From Pontibacter qinzhouensis (lineage in GTDB: Bacteria; Bacteroidota; Bacteroidia; Cytophagales; Hymenobacteraceae): a stretch of DNA of 64,000 bases. The notes below the pieces were generated by a model. That model ran no database searches. It worked only from the letters and a program-made list of their open reading frames with translations, and had not been told where the DNA came from. The translations under genes were made by a program, and so were the position numbers. The DNA lies in assembly GCF_008017455.1 (NCBI RefSeq), contig NZ_VRTY01000017.1, positions 1 through 64,000 on the forward strand, in the 5' to 3' direction. This document shows, one piece after another, positions 53,421 to 61,028 of this stretch (its first letter is position 1; each line of letters starts with the position of its first letter).

Positions 53421-55124
53421 ATGATGTTCTATACACGCGGCCTTGTTCAAGATGTACCTGTAAAACACTTCTGTTTTACCTGGAACCTTATTACTCTCGG
53501 CCTGCTCCTCCTGATCTCAGGCTGCAAAAAAGATAATGAGCAAGCTCTGGTAAATACCTCTGTGGCGTTTACGGTGAACGATGTGTATAACGGCACCCTG
53601 AACTACTCTGGCCTGAACCCGAAGCCAGTTGTCACCTTAAATTTTACAGAGCCTATTAACCAGAACTCTGTAGCTGATGGAATTAAATTAACCACTGCCG
53701 CTGGCGCAGCTGTTCCGCTAACTACTACCCTTCAGAACAACAACAGAACCGTTATTGTCACACCCGAAAACAACCTTAGTTCTTTCTCCAGCTATGAGCT
53801 GGCCGTAACCAGCAGCCTGCGATCGGCTACGGGTGGTCGTTTGGTTAACCCGGTTACGATCAGTTTAAAAACCGGCCTCGACGATACCGACAAATTCCCT
53901 CGCATACCAGATGAGGAACTGCTGACGCTCGTGCAGAAACAAACCTTTAAATATTTTTACGACTTTGCCCACCCCGCGAGCGGCCTGGCGCGCGAGCGAA
54001 ACACATCTGGCAACACAGTTACAACTGGTGGCTCCGGCTTCGGTATTATGGCTTTGGTAACGGGTATGCACCGCGGCTTTATAACCCGTGCCGAAGGCCT
54101 CGGCCGCATCACCACAATAGTTGATTTTCTGAAAAATAAGGCAGAACGACACCATGGCGCTTACCCGCACTGGCTCGATGGCAACACCGGCGCTACCCTG
54201 CCTTTCAGTGCCAACGACAACGGAGCCGACCTGGTGGAGACTGCTTTCCTGATGCAGGGCCTGCTCACAGCCCGGCAATATTTTAACACTGCCACAGCCG
54301 CAGAAACAACACTTAGAAACGATATAACTGCTATATATAATGGCGTGGAATGGGACTGGTTCCGCAAAGACGGTGGCGATGTGTTGTACTGGCACTGGAG
54401 TCCGAATATGGGGTGGGCGCAGAACCTGCCCATTCGGGGCTGGGACGAAGCTTTGGTGACCTACGTGCTGGCAGCAGCCTCGCCCACACATACCATCCCG
54501 AAAACAGTGTACGACAATGGCTGGGCCAGAAACGGCGGCATGCGCAATGGCAACACCTACTACGGTGTGCAGTTGCCGCTGGGGCCGGAGTTAGGCGGGC
54601 CACTTTTCTTTGAGCATTATTCCTTTATGGGCATCAACCCCAAAGGCTTAACCGATGCCTACGCCAACTACGAAACCCAGACCCACGCCCACACCCTGAT
54701 CAATTACAGGTATTGTGTAGACAACCCCAAGAACTTTTATGGCTACAGCGAAAACTGCTGGGGTTTAACGGCAAGCGACATCCAGAACGGCTACACGGCC
54801 AGCTCGCCCACCAACGACAGAGGCCACATTGCGCCTACTGCCGCGCTTAGCTCTTTCCCTTACACGCCCACCGAATCGATGCAGGCACTGCACTTTTTCT
54901 ATTACAAACTCGGCGATAAAATCTGGAAAGACTATGGCTTTGTAGACTCCTTTTCGCTGCACGACCAGTGGTTTGCCAGTTCACACCTGGCCATCGACCA
55001 GGGGCCTATTATCGTCATGATAGAGAACCACCGTTCCGGTTTACTCTGGGACCTGTTTATGAGTGCTCCCGAAGTGCAGGCAGGTTTAAAAAAACTAGGC
55101 TTCACGAGCCCGCACCTCCAGTAA
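53421..55124 (+). CDS. GH144-like endo-beta-1,2-glucanase family lipoprotein with Ig-like domain
   Basis: I chose ATG 53421 rather than the upstream GTG. The lipoprotein signal has lipobox LISGC. Residues about 40-150 are a Big_5-type Ig-like domain (VTLNFTEPINQNSVADGIKL). The rest (about 160-567) is the (alpha/alpha)6 'glucoamylase family' domain: DEELLTLVQKQTFKYFYDFA, SGFGIMALVTGMHRGFI, NGADLVETAFLMQGLLTARQ, IENHRSGLLWDLFMSAPEV. Proteins of this kind founded GH144, which cleaves beta-1,2-glucan to sophorose or short sophorooligosaccharides. The family assignment rests on recognition of the pattern; linkage specificity is inferred and supported by adjacent GH3 genes. Confidence 0.82.
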   Translation: MMFYTRGLVQDVPVKHFCFTWNLITLGLLLLISGCKKDNEQALVNTSVAFTVNDVYNGTLNYSGLNPKPVVTLNFTEPINQNSVADGIKLTTAAGAAVPLTTTLQNNNRTVIVTPENNLSSFSSYELAVTSSLRSATGGRLVNPVTISLKTGLDDTDKFPRIPDEELLTLVQKQTFKYFYDFAHPASGLARERNTSGNTVTTGGSGFGIMALVTGMHRGFITRAEGLGRITTIVDFLKNKAERHHGAYPHWLDGNTGATLPFSANDNGADLVETAFLMQGLLTARQYFNTATAAETTLRNDITAIYNGVEWDWFRKDGGDVLYWHWSPNMGWAQNLPIRGWDEALVTYVLAAASPTHTIPKTVYDNGWARNGGMRNGNTYYGVQLPLGPELGGPLFFEHYSFMGINPKGLTDAYANYETQTHAHTLINYRYCVDNPKNFYGYSENCWGLTASDIQNGYTASSPTNDRGHIAPTAALSSFPYTPTESMQALHFFYYKLGDKIWKDYGFVDSFSLHDQWFASSHLAIDQGPIIVMIENHRSGLLWDLFMSAPEVQAGLKKLGFTSPHLQ

Positions 55125-55134
55125 CACGGCCACA

Positions 55135-55191
55135 GCCCTGACCAAAAAAATACTGAAAAGGCTTCGGAAGGTCATTTTCATTAGAAGAATT
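55135..55191 (+). repeat. 57-bp intergenic repeat, copy 11
   Basis: GCCCTGACC ... GCTTCGGAAGG ... TTTCATTAGAAGAATT, starting 11 bases after the stop of the GH144-like gene. Confidence 0.78.
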
Positions 55192-55316
55192 GGTTGTTGT
55201 TTGCTGATTGTTGATTGCTGGGAAAATATATTGTTAAATGGCTGATTAAAATTAGCAGCAAAGACCTCGCAGCGTGCGCAGCTCCTGCGAGTGTCTGGGC
55301 AAAGCAGATAAAAAGT
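55192..55316. repeat. Extension repeat shared with 60319-60374 and 60701-60775
   Basis: GGTTGTTG...TTGATTGCTGGGAAAATA, then TTGTTAAATGGCTGATTAAA, then a CTCGCAG...CTGCGAG hairpin. The same three parts occur around the 326-bp element at 60375-60700, which interrupts them there. Short TTGTTAAATGG-type motifs also occur at about 40949-40998. Confidence 0.65.
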
Positions 55317-55355
55317 AGAACATAAAAGATTCAAAAGACCAACATTTTAAAAAAA

Positions 55356-56735
55356 ATGAGAACTGGAAAAAACTACATCCTACATCTACTCATGCTCATT
55401 TTGAGTGGCAACTTGCTTAGCTGCAACCAAACCTCCACCACTACAGACAACTCCGATGCCGCTACCACACAGGGAGCTGAGAAACTAAGCGACGACGAAC
55501 TGCTCACGCTGGTGCAGCGCAACACGTTTCAGTATTTCTGGAATGGCGCAGAGCCAACTTCCGGGCTGGCCCGCGAGCGGATTCATATGGATGGCGACTA
55601 CCCGCAAAACGACCAGAACGTGATTACAACCGGGGCCTCAGGTTTTGGTGTAATGGCCATTCTGGTAGGTATTGAGCGTGGCTTTATTACCCGACAAGAG
55701 GGCTTTGAGCGGCTGCAGAAGGCAGTAGACTACCTCGGCAAAGCCGATCGGTTTCATGGGGCCTGGCCACACTGGATGCAGGGCGAAACCGGTAAAGTAA
55801 AGCCGTTCGGCAAGAAAGACAATGGCGGGGACCTGGTGGAATCTGCTTTTTTGGTGCAGGGGCTGCTGACGGTAAGGCAGTACTTTGCCGATGGCAACGA
55901 GCAGGAAAAAGCGCTTGCCTCTAAGATTACAAAACTGTGGCAGGAAGTGGAGTGGGATTGGTACCGCAACGGCACCAACGCGCTTTTCTGGCACTGGTCG
56001 CCAAACTACGCCTGGGAAATGAACTTCCCAGTGCGCGGCTACGACGAATGTCTGGTTATGTATGTGCTCGCAGCGTCTTCGCCTACCCACTCCATTCCTG
56101 CCGAAGTATACCACGAAGGCTGGGCCCGTAGCGGAGGCATAAAAGCCAATGTGGAGCCATACGGACATAAAATTGAACTGAAGCATAATGGTGCAGAAGG
56201 CAGTGTAGGACCTCTGTTCTGGTCGCATTACTCGTACCTGGGTCTCGACCCGCGTAGCCTTAAAGACCGCTACGCCGACTACTGGCAGCATAACCGCAAC
56301 CATGCGCTGGTGCACCGGTCGTATGCGATCGAGAACCCGAAAGGCTTTAAAGGCTATGGCGAACATGCCTGGGGCTTCACGTCCAGCTACTCACCCAAAG
56401 GCTACGCCGGCCACAGCCCGCAACACGATTTAGGCGTTATCTCGCCAACGGCAGCCTTGTCTTCTTACCCCTACACACCTGAAGAGTCGATGCAGGTTAT
56501 CCGGCACCTGTACGAAAACCTCGGCGACAAAGTATGGGGCGAATACGGCTTTTACGATGCCTACAGCGAAACCGAAGACTGGTACCCGCAACGCTACCTG
56601 GGCATAGACCAGGGGCCAATTGTGGTGATGATCGAGAACGGGCGTAGCGGCATGCTCTGGGACTTGTTTATGAGTGCGCCGGAGGTGCAGCAAGGGCTGA
56701 AGAAACTGGGCTTTGAAAGTCCGAAACTAAAGTAG
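55356..56735 (+). CDS. GH144-like glucanase family lipoprotein
   Basis: The lipoprotein signal has lipobox LLSC (Cys near residue 23). It lacks the Ig-like domain of its paralogue upstream and consists almost only of the (alpha/alpha)6 domain (about 45-459): DDELLTLVQRNTFQYFWNGA, SGFGVMAILVGIERGFI, NGGDLVESAFLVQGLLTVRQ, MIENGRSGMLWDLFMSAPEV. The two paralogues are closely similar throughout but differ in several loops (for example MDGDYPQNDQN near residue 75 here), which might separate endo- from exo-acting, sophorose-releasing action. Activity is inferred from family. Confidence 0.82.
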   Translation: MRTGKNYILHLLMLILSGNLLSCNQTSTTTDNSDAATTQGAEKLSDDELLTLVQRNTFQYFWNGAEPTSGLARERIHMDGDYPQNDQNVITTGASGFGVMAILVGIERGFITRQEGFERLQKAVDYLGKADRFHGAWPHWMQGETGKVKPFGKKDNGGDLVESAFLVQGLLTVRQYFADGNEQEKALASKITKLWQEVEWDWYRNGTNALFWHWSPNYAWEMNFPVRGYDECLVMYVLAASSPTHSIPAEVYHEGWARSGGIKANVEPYGHKIELKHNGAEGSVGPLFWSHYSYLGLDPRSLKDRYADYWQHNRNHALVHRSYAIENPKGFKGYGEHAWGFTSSYSPKGYAGHSPQHDLGVISPTAALSSYPYTPEESMQVIRHLYENLGDKVWGEYGFYDAYSETEDWYPQRYLGIDQGPIVVMIENGRSGMLWDLFMSAPEVQQGLKKLGFESPKLK

Positions 56736-56933
56736 CAGAGGGTAAATTCGTTGAAAAGACTCTCTTGGCGATTTCGCAGACCATGTTTATTAGTATAACC
56801 CAGGATGTACGGTAACTGTCTTTACTAGGATATTGCAGCAGTAAGATACAGCGCGAACAAGCTTGCCAGGTGCACCCATTGAGCCGGCACTGTTGGGGGA
56901 AGGGCCCTCGGTTTTGGAGCATCTTGATTTTTC

Positions 56934-56965
56934 TTCTTCTTTTTGTATTAAGACAAAAAGAAGAA
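56934..56965. terminator. 13-bp perfect stem-loop after the second GH144-like gene
   Basis: TTCTTCTTTTTGT pairs with ACAAAAAGAAGAA around a 6-base loop. The stem is AT-rich and lacks a following T-run on the + strand; on the minus strand the 3' arm is followed by C/T-poor DNA. It lies about 200 bases after the gene. The rest of 56736-57203 shows nothing else that I can name. Confidence 0.45.
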
Positions 56966-57203
56966 GGAAGCAGGCAATGAAACAGCTCCACGCCGCTGAC
57001 ACAGCAGTAAAGGCAACTATGCGAACTTAAACCCAGAGCTGCCATTGCAAATGGATCTCGCCCACAAAATCCTTCCAGGATGACAAAAGTAGGATGGCAG
57101 ATTAGCAATAAATTATTTTTTGGCTACCGCACAACTTGGGTTAGAATAATTGCTGCGAGCCAGAAAGCTCACTCAATAAGAAGTCAGAAAACCAATACTT
57201 GCC

Positions 57204-57893
57204 ATGAAGAAGAAACATTTACTAACATCTTTGATCCTGCTGGCGCTCTGTTTTACATGCTTTTACAGGGTTCAGGCACAGGAGCTGCCATTGCCTCCCT
57301 TCTGGAACGAAATTCAGGAATTTAAGCAGCAGGATAGCGTGCAGATGCCTCCTAAAGAAGCCATTCTGTTTGTCGGGAGTTCCTCTTTCAGGTTATGGCC
57401 CAACATGCAGCAGATGCTGCCGGAGTACACTGTTATTAACCGGGGCTTTGGCGGTTCCAACCTGCTCGACCTCAAGCGCTACCTCCCCGATATTGTGTTT
57501 CCGTACCAGCCCCGGCAAATCGTAATTTACTCCGGCGAAAACGACATTGCTTCTGATACAGTGGAAGCCGAGGAAGTTCTGCTGCGGTTCGAAAATGTTT
57601 TTCAGGCGATCAGGGAAGAGTTGCCGGAGGTGCCCATTGTGTACATCACCATAAAACCGAGCCCCGACCGCGAACGCTATATGCCCCTGATGCGCAAAGC
57701 GAACGAGTTGATTAAAAATTACTTGAATGACAAGCCGAAAACAACCTTTATAGATGTGTACAAGCCCATGCTGCAGAAAAACGGCAAGCCCCGCACCGAT
57801 ATTTTTATACAGGACAACCTGCACATGAACGAGAAGGGCTATGCCATCTGGGTAAAGGCGCTTAAGCCACACCTACTAAAAAACAAACCATAA
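57204..57893 (+). CDS. Secreted SGNH/GDSL-type hydrolase, 229 aa
   Basis: A signal peptide ends near residue 26 (FYRVQAQ). The SGNH blocks are in order: block I FVGSSSFRLW with Ser60 as nucleophile, block II NRGFGGSNL (oxyanion Gly), block III YSGENDIA (Asn), block V DNLHMNEKGY with Asp204 and His207. The Asp of the classical GDS is Ser here, as in many platelet-activating-factor acetylhydrolase-like members. Such enzymes remove acyl groups such as acetyl or succinyl esters. Only 4 bases separate it from the GH3 gene, so it probably deacylates the glucan fragments that the GH3 then cleaves. Confidence 0.85.
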   Translation: MKKKHLLTSLILLALCFTCFYRVQAQELPLPPFWNEIQEFKQQDSVQMPPKEAILFVGSSSFRLWPNMQQMLPEYTVINRGFGGSNLLDLKRYLPDIVFPYQPRQIVIYSGENDIASDTVEAEEVLLRFENVFQAIREELPEVPIVYITIKPSPDRERYMPLMRKANELIKNYLNDKPKTTFIDVYKPMLQKNGKPRTDIFIQDNLHMNEKGYAIWVKALKPHLLKNKP

Positions 57894-57897
57894 AACC

Positions 57898-60243
57898 ATG
57901 AAAAAAATAAGTACTGCCCTCCTGTTTTTTTTGTGCCTTGGCTGTTCTCAGAACGTAACGCAACAAGAGCGCACCACTACTACCAACACCTCCACGCCTC
58001 CCACTACCACAGCAAGTGCAGCGCCAGCAAAAGATCCGGAGATGGACCGTTTCGTTTCTGACCTGCTGGCGAAGATGACGCTGGAAGAAAAGATAGGGCA
58101 GCTCAACCTGGCGGCCATCGGCTTTGATGTAACAGGTCCGGTAGTAAGCGAAAACGTAGACGAGAACATCCGGAAAGGGAACGTAGGTGGCGTTTTTAAC
58201 ACCTTTACACCGGTTGCTGCCCGAAAGCTGCAGGAGTTTGCCGTAAACAATACCCGCCTTAAAATTCCGCTGCTGTTTGGTTACGATGTCATACACGGGC
58301 ACCGCACCATTTTCCCGATTCCGCTTGCCCTCTCCACCAGCTGGGATATGAATGTTATTGAGCAAAGCGCCCGCATTGCAGCCGAAGAGGCCTCTGCCGA
58401 TGGACTGAACTGGGTATTTTCGCCGATGGTGGATATTGCCCGCGATGCCCGCTGGGGACGCATCTCAGAAGGAGCAGGCGAAGATCCTTATCTCGGATCG
58501 GAGGTAGCAAAAGCCATGGTGCGAGGCTACCAGGGCGATGACCTTGCCAGCAGCAATACTGTTATGGCCTGCCTCAAGCACTTCGCGCTCTATGGCGCAG
58601 CAGAGGCCGGCCGCGACTACGGCACCACCGATATGAGTCTGCAACGCATGTACAACGAGTACATGCCGCCTTACAAAGCCGCCATAGACGCCGGAGTAGG
58701 CAGCGTGATGACATCCTTTAACGACATAAACGGTATTCCGGCAACCGGCAACAGGTGGCTCATGACAGAACTGCTGCGCGATACCTATGGCTTCGATGGC
58801 TTTGTAGTAACGGATTATACTGCCATAAACGAAATGGTGGCACACGGCATGGGTACAGAAGCCGAAGCAGGAGAGCTTGCCCTGAAAGCCGGCACCGACA
58901 TGGACATGGTAGGAGAAGTGTTCCTGAAGCACCTGGGAAAATCGGTAAAAGATGGTAAAGTAACAGAGGCAGAAGTAGACCTGGCTTGTCGCCGCATTCT
59001 GGAGGCAAAATATAAGCTCGGGCTGTTCGAAGACCCTTACCGCTACACCGACGAAGCCCGTCCGGCTGCTACCATCATGAAGCCGGAGTTTATAGAAGCC
59101 TCCCGCGACATTGCCCGCAAAAGCATGGTGCTCCTCAAAAACAGCAAAAACACGTTGCCCCTGCAGCAGCGAGGTTCTATTGCGCTTATCGGGCCGCTGG
59201 CAAACCGCCAGCGCGAAATGATCGGCAACTGGAGCGCAGCCGGCGACTGGAAACAGGCGGTGTCGCTGGAGCAGGGCATCCGGAATGTGGTGGGCAACAA
59301 AGTGAAAATAAACTATGCCAAAGGCGCTAATATAGCCGACGATGAGCAGATGCTGAAACGGCTGAACGCACATGGCGGCGAGCTGGATATTGACAGCCGC
59401 AGCTCCGAAACTATGATACAGGAGGCGGTGCGGGTGGCGCGCAGCTCTGATGTAATTGTGGCCGTGGTAGGCGAATCGCAGGGCATGACCGGTGAGGCTG
59501 CCAGCCGTGCCGACATAACACTGCCCGGCCAGCAACTGGAGCTGCTGAAAGCCCTGAAAAAAACAGGCAAGCCGCTGGTGGTCGTGCTCATGAACGGCCG
59601 TCCGCTGGCACTGCAGTGGGAAGAACAAAACGCCGATGCTATACTGGAAACCTGGTTTGCCGGCACACAGGGCGGCAATGCCATAGCCGATGTGCTGTTC
59701 GGGCTTTACAATCCTTCTGGCAAGTTAACGACTACGTTCCCGCAGGTGGTGGGGCAGGTGCCGTTGTTTTATAATCACAAAAACACAGGCCGCCCGTTTG
59801 GTGGTGAGCTGCTCGACAAGTATAAATCACGTTACCTCGATGTTACAAATGAGCCGCTGTATCCGTTTGGGTTTGGCCTGAGTTACACCACTTTCAGCTA
59901 CGGTACACTACAGATCAGTAAAACGACCATTTCCCCAACCGAGTCGCTGGAGGTACGAGTAGAGGTGCGTAACTCGGGCAGCTACGATGGCGAAGAAGTC
60001 GTGCAGCTCTACATTCAGGATCTGGTTGGTTCCATCTCAAGACCTGTGAAAGAACTGAAGAACTTCCAGAAGATAGCGCTTAAAAAAGGCGAAGCTAGAA
60101 CAGTAACCTTTACTATAACCCCAGGCGACCTGAAGTTTTATAACTATGCGCTGGAGCATGTGCTGGAACCCGGCGATTTTAAAGTATTTGTCGGCACCAA
60201 CTCCCGCGATGTTCAGGAAGTGGCTTTCAGGGTACAGGAATAA
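57898..60243 (+). CDS. GH3 family beta-glucosidase lipoprotein, 781 aa
   Basis: The lipoprotein signal has lipobox CLGC (Cys near residue 17) followed by a Thr/Pro/Ala-rich linker to about residue 45. Catalytic features match the paralogue at 41126: DVIHGHRTIFPIPLA, RDARWGRISEGAGEDPY, KHFALYGAAEAGRDYG and nucleophile Asp306 in GFVVTDYTAINEM. GESQGMTGEAASRADITLP lies in the second domain, and a fibronectin-III-like domain ends the protein. Unlike the other GH3 it is lipid-anchored, so the two may work in different places on the same glucooligosaccharides. Confidence 0.92.
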   Translation: MKKISTALLFFLCLGCSQNVTQQERTTTTNTSTPPTTTASAAPAKDPEMDRFVSDLLAKMTLEEKIGQLNLAAIGFDVTGPVVSENVDENIRKGNVGGVFNTFTPVAARKLQEFAVNNTRLKIPLLFGYDVIHGHRTIFPIPLALSTSWDMNVIEQSARIAAEEASADGLNWVFSPMVDIARDARWGRISEGAGEDPYLGSEVAKAMVRGYQGDDLASSNTVMACLKHFALYGAAEAGRDYGTTDMSLQRMYNEYMPPYKAAIDAGVGSVMTSFNDINGIPATGNRWLMTELLRDTYGFDGFVVTDYTAINEMVAHGMGTEAEAGELALKAGTDMDMVGEVFLKHLGKSVKDGKVTEAEVDLACRRILEAKYKLGLFEDPYRYTDEARPAATIMKPEFIEASRDIARKSMVLLKNSKNTLPLQQRGSIALIGPLANRQREMIGNWSAAGDWKQAVSLEQGIRNVVGNKVKINYAKGANIADDEQMLKRLNAHGGELDIDSRSSETMIQEAVRVARSSDVIVAVVGESQGMTGEAASRADITLPGQQLELLKALKKTGKPLVVVLMNGRPLALQWEEQNADAILETWFAGTQGGNAIADVLFGLYNPSGKLTTTFPQVVGQVPLFYNHKNTGRPFGGELLDKYKSRYLDVTNEPLYPFGFGLSYTTFSYGTLQISKTTISPTESLEVRVEVRNSGSYDGEEVVQLYIQDLVGSISRPVKELKNFQKIALKKGEARTVTFTITPGDLKFYNYALEHVLEPGDFKVFVGTNSRDVQEVAFRVQE

Positions 60244-60260
60244 AGTTTTTTTAATGTAAT

Positions 60261-60318
60261 ACCCTTGACCTCAAAACAACAAAAATACCTTTGGAAGGCT
60301 GTTTTCATTAGAATAATT
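60261..60318 (+). repeat. 57-bp intergenic repeat, copy 12
   Basis: ACCCTTGACC ... CCTTTGGAAGGCTG ... TTTCATTAGAATAATT, 18 bases after the GH3 stop. Confidence 0.8.
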
Positions 60319-60374
60319 GTCGGTTGCTGATTGTTAATTGCTGGGAAGATAAATTGTTGGATGGTTAACTTGTT

Positions 60375-60700
60375 AACTGATGTTAGGCACTAAGGATATT
60401 CAATTACATTTTATAATCCGAACAAATTGCAGTCGCTGGCGCTTTAGCCTCAACTAAGAGCATAAATTTCCAGTTCTTGGGTTGAGCGCCTTTGCAGGTT
60501 TCCGGTGCCGCGGGAGCGGCAGCCCGCTTGCGGGCAGGGAAGATGCAGCAGTGCGATGCCAAAGAACGAGGCCCCGCGGCCGTGAGCGCTCGGAGCAAAA
60601 CAATGGAACATGCAGGCCGAGGGCACCGAATGAAGCCATTACCAAATGTATTAGAACTAACTTAAAAGTGCTGCATACTTGAAGGTGCTTAACATCAGTT
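60375..60700. mobile_element. 326-bp MITE-like element with 16-bp inverted repeats
   Basis: The left end AACTGATGTTAGGCAC (60375-60390) and the right end GTGCTTAACATCAGTT (60685-60700) are complementary at 15 of 16 positions. GTT stands directly outside both ends and may be a 3-bp target duplication. The interior is much richer in GC than its surroundings, with hairpins such as GCCCGCTTGCGGGC. There is no transposase; a ~64-codon open frame inside looks non-coding. It interrupts the extension repeat that is continuous at 55192-55316. I infer a non-autonomous transposable element. Confidence 0.6.
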
Positions 60701-60775
60701 GTTAAATGGCTGATTAAAATTAGCAGAAAAGACCTCGCAGCTCCTGCGAGCGTCTTGTGGGCCAGACAGATGAAA
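60701..60775. repeat. Right part of the interrupted extension repeat
   Basis: TTAAATGGCTGATTAAAATT followed by AGACCTCGCAGCTCCTGCGA, where CTCGCAG and CTGCGAG form a 7-bp stem. It corresponds to 55233-55310. Confidence 0.65.
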
Positions 60776-60807
60776 GCTTGATAACGAGCATCCGAAAAAC
60801 AGCTCGT

Positions 60808-60864
60808 GCCCTTGGCCTTATTACCGGAAAAATCCTTTGGGAGGGCTTTTTCATTAGAATAATT
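60808..60864 (+). repeat. 57-bp intergenic repeat, copy 13
   Basis: GCCCTTGGCC ... CCTTTGGGAGGGC ... TTTCATTAGAATAATT, about 165 bases before the GMC gene. It is the last copy in the window. Confidence 0.8.
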
Positions 60865-61028
60865 CGGTCTTTCCCAGCTGCGTCAACTGCAGTGTTGGCG
60901 GTCTTTTATTCAAAATCAGGTAGCAACAGCTATACTATTTTAACAAAATTTGTACGATAGCTTACAAATGTTTGTTTGAACAGATAGAAATCCTTATAAT
61001 TAGCATGCAATAATTTAACACCACCCTT

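Noticed and set aside
56746-56810. Possible further degenerate copy of the 57-bp repeat
   Set aside because: Only a loose TTTATTAGTATAA resemblance; the ACCCTTG and central AAGG parts are missing.
58465-59628. Long minus-strand open frame inside the GH3 gene
   Set aside because: It is the antisense shadow of a well-supported GH3 gene; composition explains it.
60404-60645. Overlapping minus- and plus-strand ORFs rich in Pro, Arg and Ala
   Set aside because: They lie inside the GC-rich core of the MITE-like element; no start context or family, and all frames there are open because of composition.
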